Assembly: GCF_011057715.1 (NCBI RefSeq)
Contig: NZ_LNGH01000053.1
Location: forward strand, 44,884-108,883
Source: Marinitoga sp. 38H-ov
GTDB taxonomy: Bacteria > Thermotogota > Thermotogae > Petrotogales > Petrotogaceae
Length of the DNA: 64,000 nucleotides
Direction: 5' to 3'
The notes beneath the pieces were generated by a model that was given only the letters and a program-made list of their open reading frames with translations, was not told the DNA's origin and made no database searches. This document shows, in pieces, positions 1-9,251 of the stretch. The position numbers and the translations under genes were made by a program. Position 1 is the stretch's first letter; the number at the start of each line of letters is the position of its first letter.

Positions 1-1038
1 TTAGAAGAAACATTTTATTCTCAGGATGAAGATGCAAAAGATCCATTGATAAGTGTACATTTAAAAAGATTAGAAGAAATGTTTTTTGGAAATGTTTTAA
101 TGAATCCATATGTTGAATTAGCAATTAATCATCATGAAAATATGTCTGGAACAGGATATTTTAAGAAAAAAGATTTAACTATTGAAGATAATATTTTAAT
201 AATAGCAAATTATATTGATGAAAATATAGTGTTATCCGGTAAAAATAGGATTGAAAGTATTGTTGAATTTTTGGAAAAAAACGCTGGGAAATTATATGAT
301 AAAAATGTAGCAAACGCTGCTATAGAAGCACTTAAAATTTACTATACAGAATTTGATAATGGGAAATACTTAGGGTTGACATTAAAATCGAAAACAATAA
401 ATTTAAGATATGAGGGGTTAGGAGAAGAATTAATAGAATTAACTGGAACTATTGAGAAGGTTATATCAGATACAATATATGTAAACGTAAGAACTATAGA
501 ACAAATAAATATTGGTTCTATTTTAAAGATAAAAATAACTACTAAAGATTTTCCATTAATAGCTAAGGCTCAAGTTATTCTAAAAAATCCATATGGTTAT
601 GTATTAAAGATTCTGGAAAGAAAAGAAACGAAAAAATCAAAGTTAAAGGTATTTTGGAATTTTGAATTTTATTTAGGATTAAAAAATGAAATAACTCCAT
701 TATTAAAAGAAAAATTAACACCTATAATATTTAATATTATTAAATCAAAAATGAAAATTGCAAGATGTAAAGTATTTAGTGCAGAAGGTATTATTTTTTC
801 AGTAGATATTGAAAATGATATATTCAAGAAAGATGATGTAGTTATGCTATATATTGATCAGAATGGAGAAACTGTTTTTATTCCAGCAACTATATTATCA
901 AAGAAAAAAGGATTATTTAATATAGAATATGAAGCTAAGTTTTTTGATTTGCCCGAAAGATTACAATCAGCAATATATAGAATGATATTTAGGAAACAAT
1001 CTAATATTAGAACATTAGGTTCAATTAGAGAAATGTAA
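1..1038 (+). CDS. HD-GYP-like signalling protein with PilZ-like C-terminus (5' end outside window)
   Basis: The frame is open from base 1, so this is the 3' part of a longer gene; the TTG at 46 is not a convincing start. Visible residues 44-46 are HHE followed by a degenerate GYP motif (NMSGTGY), as in HD-GYP cyclic-di-GMP phosphodiesterases. The later ADxxDA region is replaced by ANYIDENIV, so catalysis is doubtful. The last ~200 residues look like a YcgR/PilZ-type module: the end (LPERLQSAIYRMIFRKQ) resembles the closing helix of PilZ proteins, but no clear RxxxR c-di-GMP motif is visible. Inference: a cytoplasmic receptor or inactive regulator rather than an enzyme. The gene ends just before a strong hairpin. 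Domain calls are by eye only. Confidence 0.6.
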   Translation, partial: LEETFYSQDEDAKDPLISVHLKRLEEMFFGNVLMNPYVELAINHHENMSGTGYFKKKDLTIEDNILIIANYIDENIVLSGKNRIESIVEFLEKNAGKLYDKNVANAAIEALKIYYTEFDNGKYLGLTLKSKTINLRYEGLGEELIELTGTIEKVISDTIYVNVRTIEQINIGSILKIKITTKDFPLIAKAQVILKNPYGYVLKILERKETKKSKLKVFWNFEFYLGLKNEITPLLKEKLTPIIFNIIKSKMKIARCKVFSAEGIIFSVDIENDIFKKDDVVMLYIDQNGETVFIPATILSKKKGLFNIEYEAKFFDLPERLQSAIYRMIFRKQSNIRTLGSIREM

Positions 1039-1067
1039 ATCCCCGATTATAAATCGGGGATTTTTTT
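1039..1067 (+). terminator. Rho-independent terminator
   Basis: Perfect inverted repeat ATCCCCGATT / AATCGGGGAT with a 3-nt loop followed by seven T residues. It starts right after the stop codon of the HD-GYP-like gene and lies between convergent genes, so it may also slow transcription from the opposite strand. Confidence 0.9.
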
Positions 1068-1911
1068 AGCCTTTTACAGCTCCAGCTGTTAAACCAGCTA
1101 CAATTTTATTTTGGAATATTAAAACTAATGCTACAAGTGGAACAGTAACTATTACTGCTGCAGCCATTAGTTGCCCCCACGGTAATTCATAAAATGTTTT
1201 ACCAGAGAACATAGCTATAGCCACAGGAACGGTATATTTTTCTGGTAATTGCATAAAAGTTAAAGCGAACATAAATTCATTCCATGCTGCAATGAAAGTT
1301 AATAATCCTGTTGTAACAAGGCCAGGAGCAGACAATGGAATTATAATTTTCCATAATGTCATAAATTTAGAACAACCATCAATAGCAGCGGATTCTTCAA
1401 TAGATATAGGAATATCTTTAAAGAAATTATGTAATATCCAAGTAGTTAATGGCAAATTTAAAGCTATATATGGTAAAATCAAACCAGGATATGTATTTAT
1501 TAATTTCATATTTCTTAAAATTTGAAATAAAGCACCTAAAATAGATACTTGTGGAAACATACTTACTGCTAATATCAATGACATTATAGCTACTTTACCA
1601 GGCATTCTTAATCTTGCAACAGCATATCCAGCAAATGCTCCAAAAATTAAAGATAATATAGTAGTTGCACCAGCTACAATTACAGAATTTAAAATATTTT
1701 GATGGAACGGTCTTTCTGTAAAAACTAAAATATAGTTTTTAAAAGTTGGGCTTTTTGGAAAAAGTTTAATACTTTTAGAAAATAGCTCTGAATTTGGAGT
1801 AACAGATGAAATTATAGCATAATAAAAAGGAAAAACATAAAATATAAGCATGATAATAACAAAAGTGTACAAGATAATTTTTTCAATTCTTTTTTTAGTT
1901 TTGTAATTCAT
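1066..1911 (-). CDS. Carbohydrate ABC transporter permease, MalG family
   Basis: Second inner-membrane permease of a CUT1 sugar importer, 281 residues, about six membrane segments. The cytoplasmic EAA loop is clear at about residues 172-192 (EESAAIDGCSKFMTLWKII), the contact site for the ATPase. The ATG start has an AGGAGG about 8 bases upstream. It is the last gene of a binding protein-permease-permease operon. No ATPase is encoded here, so it must borrow a shared MsmK/UgpC-type ATPase from elsewhere, as is common in CUT1 systems. The sugar cannot be read from the permease; the linked binding protein suggests trehalose or maltose. Confidence 0.93.
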   Translation of the reverse strand: MNYKTKKRIEKIILYTFVIIMLIFYVFPFYYAIISSVTPNSELFSKSIKLFPKSPTFKNYILVFTERPFHQNILNSVIVAGATTILSLIFGAFAGYAVARLRMPGKVAIMSLILAVSMFPQVSILGALFQILRNMKLINTYPGLILPYIALNLPLTTWILHNFFKDIPISIEESAAIDGCSKFMTLWKIIIPLSAPGLVTTGLLTFIAAWNEFMFALTFMQLPEKYTVPVAIAMFSGKTFYELPWGQLMAAAVIVTVPLVALVLIFQNKIVAGLTAGAVKG

Positions 1912-1930
1912 ATTCTAATCCTCCTTTAGA

Positions 1931-2827
1931 TCATTCAAACCTTAAGTTTAATGATCTAATGTAGATTATAGCAAAAATACTAATTATTAAGAAAATAACA
2001 ACTGATATGGCAGAACCATATCCAAACCAAGCACCAGTAAATGCTCTATCCATTAAAATATGTCTGTTATAAACAGCTAATGTTTCAACAGACTTATTCA
2101 TAATGTAGAATATATCAAATACTCTTAATGCATCAAGTGTTCTAAATATTAAAGCAACAGCTATAGTAGGACTTAATATAGGTAATGTTATTTTTGTAAA
2201 TTGTTTCCATTTTGAAGCTCCATCAATTCTTGATGCTTCATACAATTCTGATGGAATAGTTTGTAATCCAGCTAATAATAATAGTGCCATAAATGGAGCT
2301 GTTTTCCATACGTCAACTGCTAAAATTGCAAACATTGATGACCATTTATTGCTCAATATTGGAGTTCCTGGAGCTAACCACCCTAAATTATACAAAATTT
2401 GAGATATAATACCATATTGATCATTGTACATCCACTTCCACATTTGTGAGGAAACTGATGTAGGGATAGCCCATGGTATTAAAATAGCAGCTCTTACCAC
2501 ACCTCTTAATGCAAAATCAGCATTTAAGATTAAAGCGGTTGCTAAACCTAGTACGAATTCTAAAGAAACAGAAATAGCTGTAAAAATAAGGGTATTAATT
2601 AAACTTGTCATAAATCTAGTATCATTTAATAATCTTGCATAATTATCTAATCCAACAAATCTTTTTACAATACCAGGTCTCAATCCAAAAGAAAATAAAC
2701 TATCCCAGAATGTTTTTAATAATGGAAAAAAAGCTGTAATAAGTATAGCTAGCATTGCTGGCAAAATAAGCCAAAAACCTAGCCATATATCCTTTTTTTT
2801 ATAATTAATTTTTATTTTGGTACTCAA
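1931..2827 (-). CDS. Carbohydrate ABC transporter permease, MalF family
   Basis: First inner-membrane permease of the sugar importer, 298 residues from the chosen start. An EAA-type loop (YEASRIDGASKWKQFTKITL) lies at about residues 205-225 and several hydrophobic spans are visible. I chose TTG at 2827 because GGAGGT sits six bases upstream; the GTG at 2833 lies directly against that ribosome binding site. Its partner permease begins 19 bases further on. A G+C-rich hairpin lies between this gene and the binding-protein gene upstream. It is shorter than E. coli MalF and lacks the large periplasmic P2 insertion, as is usual for this subfamily. Confidence 0.93.
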   Translation of the reverse strand: MSTKIKINYKKKDIWLGFWLILPAMLAILITAFFPLLKTFWDSLFSFGLRPGIVKRFVGLDNYARLLNDTRFMTSLINTLIFTAISVSLEFVLGLATALILNADFALRGVVRAAILIPWAIPTSVSSQMWKWMYNDQYGIISQILYNLGWLAPGTPILSNKWSSMFAILAVDVWKTAPFMALLLLAGLQTIPSELYEASRIDGASKWKQFTKITLPILSPTIAVALIFRTLDALRVFDIFYIMNKSVETLAVYNRHILMDRAFTGAWFGYGSAISVVIFLIISIFAIIYIRSLNLRFE

Positions 2828-2870
2828 GAGCACACCTCCTATTAAACCTAATAGGTTTTTTAAAAATAAA

Positions 2871-2889
2871 CCGGAGGAAAATCCCCCGG
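2871..2889 (-). terminator. Hairpin between binding-protein and permease genes
   Basis: Read on the minus strand: CCGGGGGA, a UUU loop, UCCUCCGG (one G-U pair), then a T-rich stretch. It begins right after the binding-protein stop. Likely partial termination or mRNA end protection that keeps the binding protein more abundant than the permeases. Confidence 0.6.
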
Positions 2890-2890
2890 C

Positions 2891-4141
2891 TTATTGACCA
2901 ATTATCATCTTTAATTCTGATTCTAAATCTTTTAAAGCTTTTTCTACGTCTTTTTTACCTATTAAGAAGTCATGAATATGTCTTTGTATTGCATCTGATA
3001 CTTCTGTATAAACAGGGGTAATTGGTCTTGGTTCTGCATTTATAAACACATTATATAATTCAACCATAAATGGAGCGGCTTCTTTGATTTTTGGATCTGA
3101 GTAAACAGCTTTTCTTGTTGGATTTTGACCAGCATTTATAGCTTTATATAATTGTTGATCATATGAGGTTAAGAATTTTACAAATTTCTTTGCAGCATCT
3201 TTTTCAGCATCTGATGAATAATTGTTAATTGCTAACATCCATCCACCTAATGTAGCTGAATGTCTTCCGTTTTCAATATCTCCCTTTGGTAATGGAGCAA
3301 CGCCAATTTTACCAGCAATTTTTGATTGATTAGCATCATTTGCTAATGACCAAACATATGGCCAGTTCCTTAAGAATACTGATTCACCATTTTGGAAAGG
3401 TCTTCTTGTTTCTTCTTCCATATAAGTTAAAACACCTTTTGGAGCAACGCCGTCGTCAATAAAGCTCTTTAAAGTTGTTAATGCTTTTACTAATCTAGCA
3501 TGATTATCAGCATCACCTATAATAACATTTCCATTAGCATCTAAGAAATCTGCACCGTATGAATGTACAAATTCTGCAACATCACATACCAAACCTTCAT
3601 ATTGAGCTAATTGAAATAACATACCATTAATCTTTTCTTTTGATGCAATATCAGAAGCTACTGTTTTTAATTCTTCCCATGTTTGTGGAACATCATAACC
3701 ATATTTTTCTAATAAATCTTTTCTATAATACAATAATCCTGCATCTGTGAACCAAGGTATTGCAACTATTCTTCCTTGAACTGTCCCGGATTTAACTGTA
3801 CCAGGTAAGAATTGATCTAATTCAAAATAATCATAATCATCAGTTAAATCTGCAACAAATGGAGCAAATTCAGCAGGCCAAATAACATCTATCATTAAAA
3901 TATCTGGATCAGATGTCATAGCTCCTAAATATGTAACGTATAAATCATGTCTTGCAGTTGAACTATTTGGCATAGGTAATAATTGAACTTCAATATCGGG
4001 ATAAATTTTATTGAACATCTTGATTTGATTCATTAATACTTCTAATTCTTTACCGACAGCACCAGCAGCCATTGTAATTTTAACACTTAATCCCATAATA
4101 GCAATTAATAATACTAAAGATAAAACTAATACTTTTTTCAT
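2891..4141 (-). CDS. Sugar ABC transporter substrate-binding protein (trehalose/maltose-binding type)
   Basis: Captures sugar outside the inner membrane and delivers it to the two downstream permeases. I place the start at the ATG at 4141 (416 residues): GGAGGG precedes it by about 8 bases, and residues 1-23 then form a clean signal peptide without a lipobox cysteine. The body matches what I remember of the Thermococcus litoralis trehalose/maltose-binding protein, in stretches such as QYEGLVCD, RNWPY, KIGVAPLP and ATLGGW. Substrate is therefore inferred as trehalose/maltose or a related glucoside; that part is uncertain. First gene of the operon, with a LacI-like operator in its leader. Confidence 0.92.
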   Translation of the reverse strand: MKKVLVLSLVLLIAIMGLSVKITMAAGAVGKELEVLMNQIKMFNKIYPDIEVQLLPMPNSSTARHDLYVTYLGAMTSDPDILMIDVIWPAEFAPFVADLTDDYDYFELDQFLPGTVKSGTVQGRIVAIPWFTDAGLLYYRKDLLEKYGYDVPQTWEELKTVASDIASKEKINGMLFQLAQYEGLVCDVAEFVHSYGADFLDANGNVIIGDADNHARLVKALTTLKSFIDDGVAPKGVLTYMEEETRRPFQNGESVFLRNWPYVWSLANDANQSKIAGKIGVAPLPKGDIENGRHSATLGGWMLAINNYSSDAEKDAAKKFVKFLTSYDQQLYKAINAGQNPTRKAVYSDPKIKEAAPFMVELYNVFINAEPRPITPVYTEVSDAIQRHIHDFLIGKKDVEKALKDLESELKMIIGQ

Positions 4142-4160
4142 CCTAACACCCTCCTTTTTT

Positions 4161-4206
4161 TGCAAACGGTTTCGAAAATCAATAATAAAAATCTATTTTC
4201 ATTATA
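4161..4206 (-). promoter_or_regulatory. Promoter -10 box and LacI-like operator for the sugar ABC operon
   Basis: On the minus strand a TATAAT (4206-4201) is followed about 30 bases later by CGAAACCGTTTGCA (centre near 4168). The core AAAC-C-GTTT is palindromic and resembles LacI-family operators. It lies just upstream of the ribosome binding site, a position suited to repression. No good -35 box is seen at the normal distance. The regulator is not in this window. Confidence 0.5.
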
Positions 4207-4243
4207 TCATTTTTTAAAAAATTAAAAAAATTCAACTAAATGT

Positions 4244-4290
4244 AATATACGGGATTAATCGGTAATAATAAACGATTAATCCCGTATATT
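4244..4290 (-). terminator. Long perfect hairpin between two minus-strand operons
   Basis: An 18-bp perfect inverted repeat (4244-4261 with 4273-4290) and an 11-base loop, 20 bases past the stop of the beta-barrel gene. A strong T run is missing, so it is either a weak intrinsic terminator or a 3'-end protecting structure. Confidence 0.6.
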
Positions 4291-4312
4291 TTATAATAAA
4301 TTAAATTAATTA

Positions 4313-5512
4313 TTAAAAATCAGCAATAACAGAAAATTCTATTTTGTCCTTAAATTCATTGTTTATATTGTCATAATATTTTGTATATAGCATGAATAAA
4401 CCATTTGAAATAGGATATCCAAAAGAAATTTCAGCATTTGTATTTGTATCGAATAATGAAGATAATTCATCTAAACTTTCCATATCCTTATAATATTTTC
4501 CTACAATTAATAATGGGAATTGTTCTGAAGGAATTCTAGCTTGTAATGAACCATTTAATTCTGGATTTTGAACTTCGAATTCTGTGGTTAAATCATAGTT
4601 TAATCTTGCACTAGCTCTTAAAATATTTCCTAAAGAAAATTCTAATTCTCCAATACCTCCTAATCTTGTATCATTATAATTTTTTAATTCATCATATTTT
4701 GTATTGTCCATTAAATTTTCTTCGTATTGAGAATTTACAAATCCAAGCTTATAATATGGCATTTGTAAAACTACAGGCAATGCTTTTAATGTAATAATAC
4801 CTAAATTTAATATTCCGCCAGCACCTGCGCCATAACCAGTTAATGTGGTAGAATCGAATGTTGAAGATATATAACCAATTTCTCCACCTAATTTTAATGC
4901 GTTCCCGCCAATATATGCAGATACACTACCTAATAGATCATCTCTTAATGGTTCAACTTCATTCTTAGCCATAGGTTTTCCAGCAAATGCTTCTAAATTA
5001 ATAAATCCAACTTTTGTTTTTAAAATTCCATAATATAAATGTGCTGATTGACTATATGAGAATGGCATTAATGAATCTAAAGAATATGGAGCATGCACTT
5101 CTATTCTTGCCATTGGTAAAATTAAACCTAAGTCTAAAGCATTTCTATAATCATTGTTGTAGTTAAAAACCAACATACCTAAACCTATAGTTTTTGGATA
5201 TGACATACCATATCTAAAGTATAAAGGGCCTACTCTTAATTTTACTAAGTTCAAAGTTAATCCCGAAAGTACATTTGTTGAAGGATCAGTACCAGGTGTC
5301 CCATAGAATAAGCTTCCGCCTATTTCTTCTTGATAAGCATTAAGTCCTAAACCAATACCGAAGTTATCATTTTCAAAAACACCTGTTATAGAATATGCTA
5401 AATAATCTTGTCCATTTTCTTCAACAGTTTTAAAAAATGGTCGCACATAAAAAGCAGAAAATGATGTAAATACTAATAATACTATAAATGAAAATGTTAA
5501 AAGTTTTTTCAT
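4313..5512 (-). CDS. Putative beta-barrel outer-envelope protein
   Basis: 399 residues. Residues 1-20 are a typical signal peptide (MKKLLTFSFIVLLVFTSFSA). The mature part has almost no hydrophobic helices but many alternating short strands rich in Gly, Tyr, Phe and Asn, and it ends in FSVIADF. A C-terminal aromatic after an amphipathic strand is the usual mark of an outer-membrane barrel. In Thermotogota this would place it in the toga. It overlaps galT by 4 bases (ATGA), so it is translationally coupled at the end of the glgA-galT operon. I do not recognise a named family; a sugar-related porin is possible but only by context. Confidence 0.55.
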   Translation of the reverse strand: MKKLLTFSFIVLLVFTSFSAFYVRPFFKTVEENGQDYLAYSITGVFENDNFGIGLGLNAYQEEIGGSLFYGTPGTDPSTNVLSGLTLNLVKLRVGPLYFRYGMSYPKTIGLGMLVFNYNNDYRNALDLGLILPMARIEVHAPYSLDSLMPFSYSQSAHLYYGILKTKVGFINLEAFAGKPMAKNEVEPLRDDLLGSVSAYIGGNALKLGGEIGYISSTFDSTTLTGYGAGAGGILNLGIITLKALPVVLQMPYYKLGFVNSQYEENLMDNTKYDELKNYNDTRLGGIGELEFSLGNILRASARLNYDLTTEFEVQNPELNGSLQARIPSEQFPLLIVGKYYKDMESLDELSSLFDTNTNAEISFGYPISNGLFMLYTKYYDNINNEFKDKIEFSVIADF

Positions 5513-6513
5513 AATAATCCCTCCTCTAAAATTTTTAAGTTTCTAGCGGCAACTTCTGGTGAAACAGAATTAATAAAAAATCCTGATCCCCACTCAAAAC
5601 CTGCAGCATTTGTTAATCTAGGAATAATTTCTAAATGCCAATGATAATATGAATTGTTTAAAATATCAAAGGGTGATGTGTGAATCATATAGTTATATGG
5701 TATATCGCCTAATAATACGTTTAACCTTAATAATGTATTTTTAAGTATAGAAGAAAAATCCTTAACATCTTTTGAATTAATACTACCAAAATTTGAATTA
5801 TGTTTTTTTTGAATTATCCATGTTTCATATGGAAATCTAGGAGCAAAAGGTTCAAGAGATAAAAATGTATCGTTTTCTTCAACAATTCTTATATTTTCAT
5901 TTTTTTCCTGCTCAATTATAGAACAAAAAATACATTTGTTTTTAATATTATAGAATTTTTTTGCACCTTTAATTTCATCTTCAATAAAAATAGGAATTAT
6001 GGGAGTTGCAATTAATTGTGAGTGAGGATGAGATAAAGATGCGCCAGCACTTCTTCCATAATTTTTAAAAATTTGAATATATTTGATTTTTTTATCTTTT
6101 TTTATATCATTAAATCTATTTAAATATGCCCATACAATTTCTTCTACTTCAGAATAATTCATATAAGCAATTTTCGAATCATGATTAGGTGTTTCTATTA
6201 TAACCTCGTGATAACCATATCCATCAACTGAAAAATATATTCCATTGCTATTTAAATTTGGAGGAATATCTTTTGTTACAGCTGGGAATTTATTTGGAAC
6301 AACTCTTAGCCACCAATTTTCATCATTTGGTTTAGATTTTTCTGGTTTAAAGGCTAAAACTTCTGGTGGAGTTAGGTTTTCATTTCCTTGATCAAATGGA
6401 CAAAAGTCAAATTTTTCTACATTAGGAATAATTTTTTCTATTGGTCTATTGGATCTTTCAGAGGATATAATAACCCATCGATTTGTAATAGGATCTTTTC
6501 TATATTCAGGCAT
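5509..6513 (-). CDS. galT: Galactose-1-phosphate uridylyltransferase
   Basis: Leloir pathway enzyme that swaps UMP between UDP-glucose and galactose-1-phosphate through a uridylylated histidine. 334 residues, normal length. The catalytic HPH motif is present in SLSHPHSQL (about residue 160), and the C-terminal HWHLEIIPR carries the second histidine pair. The N-terminus (EYRKDPITNRWVIIS) is typical. The start ATG has AGGAGG nearby. It lies 9 bases after glgA, so galactose entry and glycogen synthesis are co-transcribed. No galK or galE is in the window. Confidence 0.96.
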   Translation of the reverse strand: MPEYRKDPITNRWVIISSERSNRPIEKIIPNVEKFDFCPFDQGNENLTPPEVLAFKPEKSKPNDENWWLRVVPNKFPAVTKDIPPNLNSNGIYFSVDGYGYHEVIIETPNHDSKIAYMNYSEVEEIVWAYLNRFNDIKKDKKIKYIQIFKNYGRSAGASLSHPHSQLIATPIIPIFIEDEIKGAKKFYNIKNKCIFCSIIEQEKNENIRIVEENDTFLSLEPFAPRFPYETWIIQKKHNSNFGSINSKDVKDFSSILKNTLLRLNVLLGDIPYNYMIHTSPFDILNNSYYHWHLEIIPRLTNAAGFEWGSGFFINSVSPEVAARNLKILEEGLL

Positions 6514-6522
6514 TTTATCCTC

Positions 6523-7983
6523 CTAATAATTTTTCTTATTGATTGATCTTTTGTATAATAATATATATTCATCTGCCGATTTATCCCATGAAAAATCAGT
6601 TTTCATTGCATTTTTAACTAGTGTATTCCAACATTCTTGATTTCTAAAATATACATTAAGAGCTTTTAATACAGAGATTAATAAATTAGATGAAGTATAT
6701 TCGTAAAAACCAAATCCAGTACCCTCATTAGTATTACAATAAAATTCTTTTACAGTATCGGCTAAACCACCAGTGTATCTTACTATTGGAATAGTTCCAT
6801 ATCTCATTGAATACATTTGTCCCAATCCGCATGGTTCATATTTGGAAGGCATTATGAACATATCACTACCAGCATAAATAAGTTGAGCTAAATCTAAATC
6901 AAATTTAATATTTATAGATAGTTTATCAGGGTATTTATTTTGATATTTAAGTAATAATTCTTCATATTTTTTTTCACCAGTTCCTAAAATAATAATTTGA
7001 ATATCCAATAAAGTTAGATAATCTATTATTTCTGAGATTAAATCAATACCTTTTTGTTCAACAATTCTACCTATAAAACTTATAACAGGTATTTCTTTAT
7101 TTTGAGGTAAATTTAATTTTTCTTGTAAATATAATTTATTTTTTGTTTTATTTTCTAAGTTTTTAATGTTGAAATTATATGGAATTAATTTATCTGTTTC
7201 TGGATTAAAAATTTCATAATCAATACCATTTAAAATGCCGTATAAATCTTCATTTCTAATTTTTAGTACGCCATCAAGTTTATATCCATATTCTTCAGTT
7301 TGAATTTCTTCAGCATATGTTCTGCTTACTGTATTTAAAATATCACTAAATAAAATTCCACCTTTTAAGAAATTAATTTGTCCAAAAAATTCTAAAGCAT
7401 CAATATTATATAAGTATCCAGGTAATCCTGCAACATTAAGTGTATCAGGAGAGAATATCCCTTGATAACCTAAGTTATGAATAGTTAAAACAGTAGTTTT
7501 TTTATTTAAAATTTCATCATCTCTATAATTATTTCTTAGATAAACAGGAATTAATGATGTTTGCCAATCATTAATATGTATAATATCTATATCTGGAAGA
7601 GCTGTTTTTACAAACGTTAAAGAGGCATCACAAAAGTAAGATGTTTGATGTTCAGGATGAGGATATTCATATATTTCTTCAGTTGAAAAAAGATTATCGT
7701 TTTTTATTAAGTAGACTGGAATATTTGTATTTGGTAATACAGATTTATATACCGAAAAAGGATATTTTAATGAATGACTAAAAGGATAAAGTTCATCATA
7801 TACTTTTTCTAAAGGTAAATTATATTTTTCTATGTTTTTTTCAACAATTTTGTGAAAAGGCATTATTATATTTATGTTATCTACTTTGTTTTGTAAAAAT
7901 TTCGGTAAAGTTCCAACAACATCTCCTAATCCTCCAACCTTTGCTAAAGGAGCAACCTCATATGAAATAAAAGTAATATTCAT
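6523..7983 (-). CDS. glgA: Glycogen synthase (ADP-glucose type)
   Basis: Transfers glucose from ADP-glucose to the growing alpha-1,4-glucan; GT5 family, GT-B fold, cytoplasmic. 486 residues, normal length. The N-terminal KVGGLGDVVGTLPK loop (residues 15-28) is the nucleotide-sugar binding motif, and the C-terminal PSKYEPCGLGQMYSMRYG motif with the acidic residue of the active site is intact. It lies between a metallo-hydrolase and galT with gaps of 9-11 bases. The usual partners glgC, glgB and glgP are absent from this window. Confidence 0.96.
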   Translation of the reverse strand: MNITFISYEVAPLAKVGGLGDVVGTLPKFLQNKVDNINIIMPFHKIVEKNIEKYNLPLEKVYDELYPFSHSLKYPFSVYKSVLPNTNIPVYLIKNDNLFSTEEIYEYPHPEHQTSYFCDASLTFVKTALPDIDIIHINDWQTSLIPVYLRNNYRDDEILNKKTTVLTIHNLGYQGIFSPDTLNVAGLPGYLYNIDALEFFGQINFLKGGILFSDILNTVSRTYAEEIQTEEYGYKLDGVLKIRNEDLYGILNGIDYEIFNPETDKLIPYNFNIKNLENKTKNKLYLQEKLNLPQNKEIPVISFIGRIVEQKGIDLISEIIDYLTLLDIQIIILGTGEKKYEELLLKYQNKYPDKLSINIKFDLDLAQLIYAGSDMFIMPSKYEPCGLGQMYSMRYGTIPIVRYTGGLADTVKEFYCNTNEGTGFGFYEYTSSNLLISVLKALNVYFRNQECWNTLVKNAMKTDFSWDKSADEYILLYKRSINKKNY

Positions 7984-7994
7984 AATTTCACCAC

Positions 7995-8609
7995 CTATCT
8001 CATTTTATAAGGTGTATCATGAGTGAAAATAACATAATCAGATTTTTCTGACCATTCTTTTACTATTTCTGCAACCTTATCAGTTCTTAAATTTCTCATA
8101 ATGTCATAAAAATCAATTTTTGTCATACAAATATCGCCTGGCAGGAATATTTTACCCATATTTTCACTTTCAATATATAGAGAAACATGCTCTTTTGAAT
8201 GATATGGGGTGTATATAACCTTTATAGAATCAAATAAAATCTCGCCATCTTTAAATGTTTCTACGCGGTTATTCCAAGAATTAATCATTTGTTGATATGC
8301 TTGTCCTATTAGTGGGCCAAATTTTCTATAATCTTTTCCTAAATAATTTTCATGTATTCTTATTGTTGCATTTGGGAAAAACATAGAATTATATGCATGA
8401 TCCAAATGCACATGAGTTAAAACAATATCTGTTATATCTTCTGGTGCAATTTCTAAATTAGCTTCTATATCTTGAATAACATGTATATGACTTGGATCAA
8501 TTAGTATTTTTCTAGTATTATTTTCTAGTAAAAATACAGAAGAGAATGTACCGTGTACTCTACCAGTTATAGTTAATAATCCGCCATCTAAAATTACTTT
8601 AAAGTTCAT
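7995..8609 (-). CDS. Metallo-beta-lactamase fold hydrolase
   Basis: 204 residues. The metal-binding HxHxDH motif is intact (THVHLDHAY, about residues 65-73), followed by a distal GDI (PGDICM) and a final histidine (FTHDTP). These define a two-metal MBL-fold enzyme of the small glyoxalase II-like/quorum-lactonase-like group. The substrate cannot be read from the sequence. It is 11 bases downstream of the CBS-ACT gene and 11 upstream of glgA, so it shares their transcript; a link to carbon storage would be guesswork. Confidence 0.85.
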   Translation of the reverse strand: MNFKVILDGGLLTITGRVHGTFSSVFLLENNTRKILIDPSHIHVIQDIEANLEIAPEDITDIVLTHVHLDHAYNSMFFPNATIRIHENYLGKDYRKFGPLIGQAYQQMINSWNNRVETFKDGEILFDSIKVIYTPYHSKEHVSLYIESENMGKIFLPGDICMTKIDFYDIMRNLRTDKVAEIVKEWSEKSDYVIFTHDTPYKMR

Positions 8610-8620
8610 ATTTTTACCTC

Positions 8621-9229
8621 CTATGCTTCTTCATATATTCCATCATATTCAATATTATTATTATCTAAGATAGAGGATATAGCATTAACATCCTTTAAGG
8701 ATAGTTTTATTGATAACATTCTTTTAAATGAATTTATTTTACATGTTGTCATTGATAAAATATTTAAATTGTTATTGCTTATAGTTTCAACAACCTTTTT
8801 TACTTCGCCAGGTTTATCATGTAAAGTTATAATAACTTTCGTTCCTGGTTCATCTAACGCAGTAATATTTACCATTGCTTTTAGCAATTCATTAATTCCA
8901 AAAATTCCTATAGGTTTCATATCATAATCAACTACTGGTAATATCTTATAATTAGTTTCTAACATTGTTAATAATACATCTTCAACTAAATCATCTTCAT
9001 ATAAAAAATCTTCTATAGGTTCAAATACATCTATTAATAAATCATCGCTATCGTATTCTCGTAAAACAGCAATATCCTCTTTTCTGATTGCAGAAAGAAG
9101 AGTTCCATTTTTTCTTGTAAGTAAAATAATATCAATATCTTTTTCAAAAAACATTTTTATTGCGTCGTCTATGGTGTTTTCAATACTTAATTTTTCAAAG
9201 GCCCTCTTTGTCCATAATTTTACGTACAT
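8621..9229 (-). CDS. CBS-pair and ACT domain regulatory protein
   Basis: 202 residues from the ATG at 9229, which has GGAGG 7 bases upstream; a longer frame to 9268 lacks a ribosome binding site. Residues 1-125 form two CBS repeats that usually bind adenosine nucleotides. Residues ~130-200 are an ACT domain (VIITLHDKPGEVKKVVETI), which usually senses an amino acid or other small ligand. The arrangement matches AcuB-like CBS-ACT proteins. First gene of the operon that continues into the hydrolase, glgA and galT. Target unknown. Confidence 0.85.
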   Translation of the reverse strand: MYVKLWTKRAFEKLSIENTIDDAIKMFFEKDIDIILLTRKNGTLLSAIRKEDIAVLREYDSDDLLIDVFEPIEDFLYEDDLVEDVLLTMLETNYKILPVVDYDMKPIGIFGINELLKAMVNITALDEPGTKVIITLHDKPGEVKKVVETISNNNLNILSMTTCKINSFKRMLSIKLSLKDVNAISSILDNNNIEYDGIYEEA

Positions 9230-9251
9230 AAATATCCTCCTTCTTCCTTTT

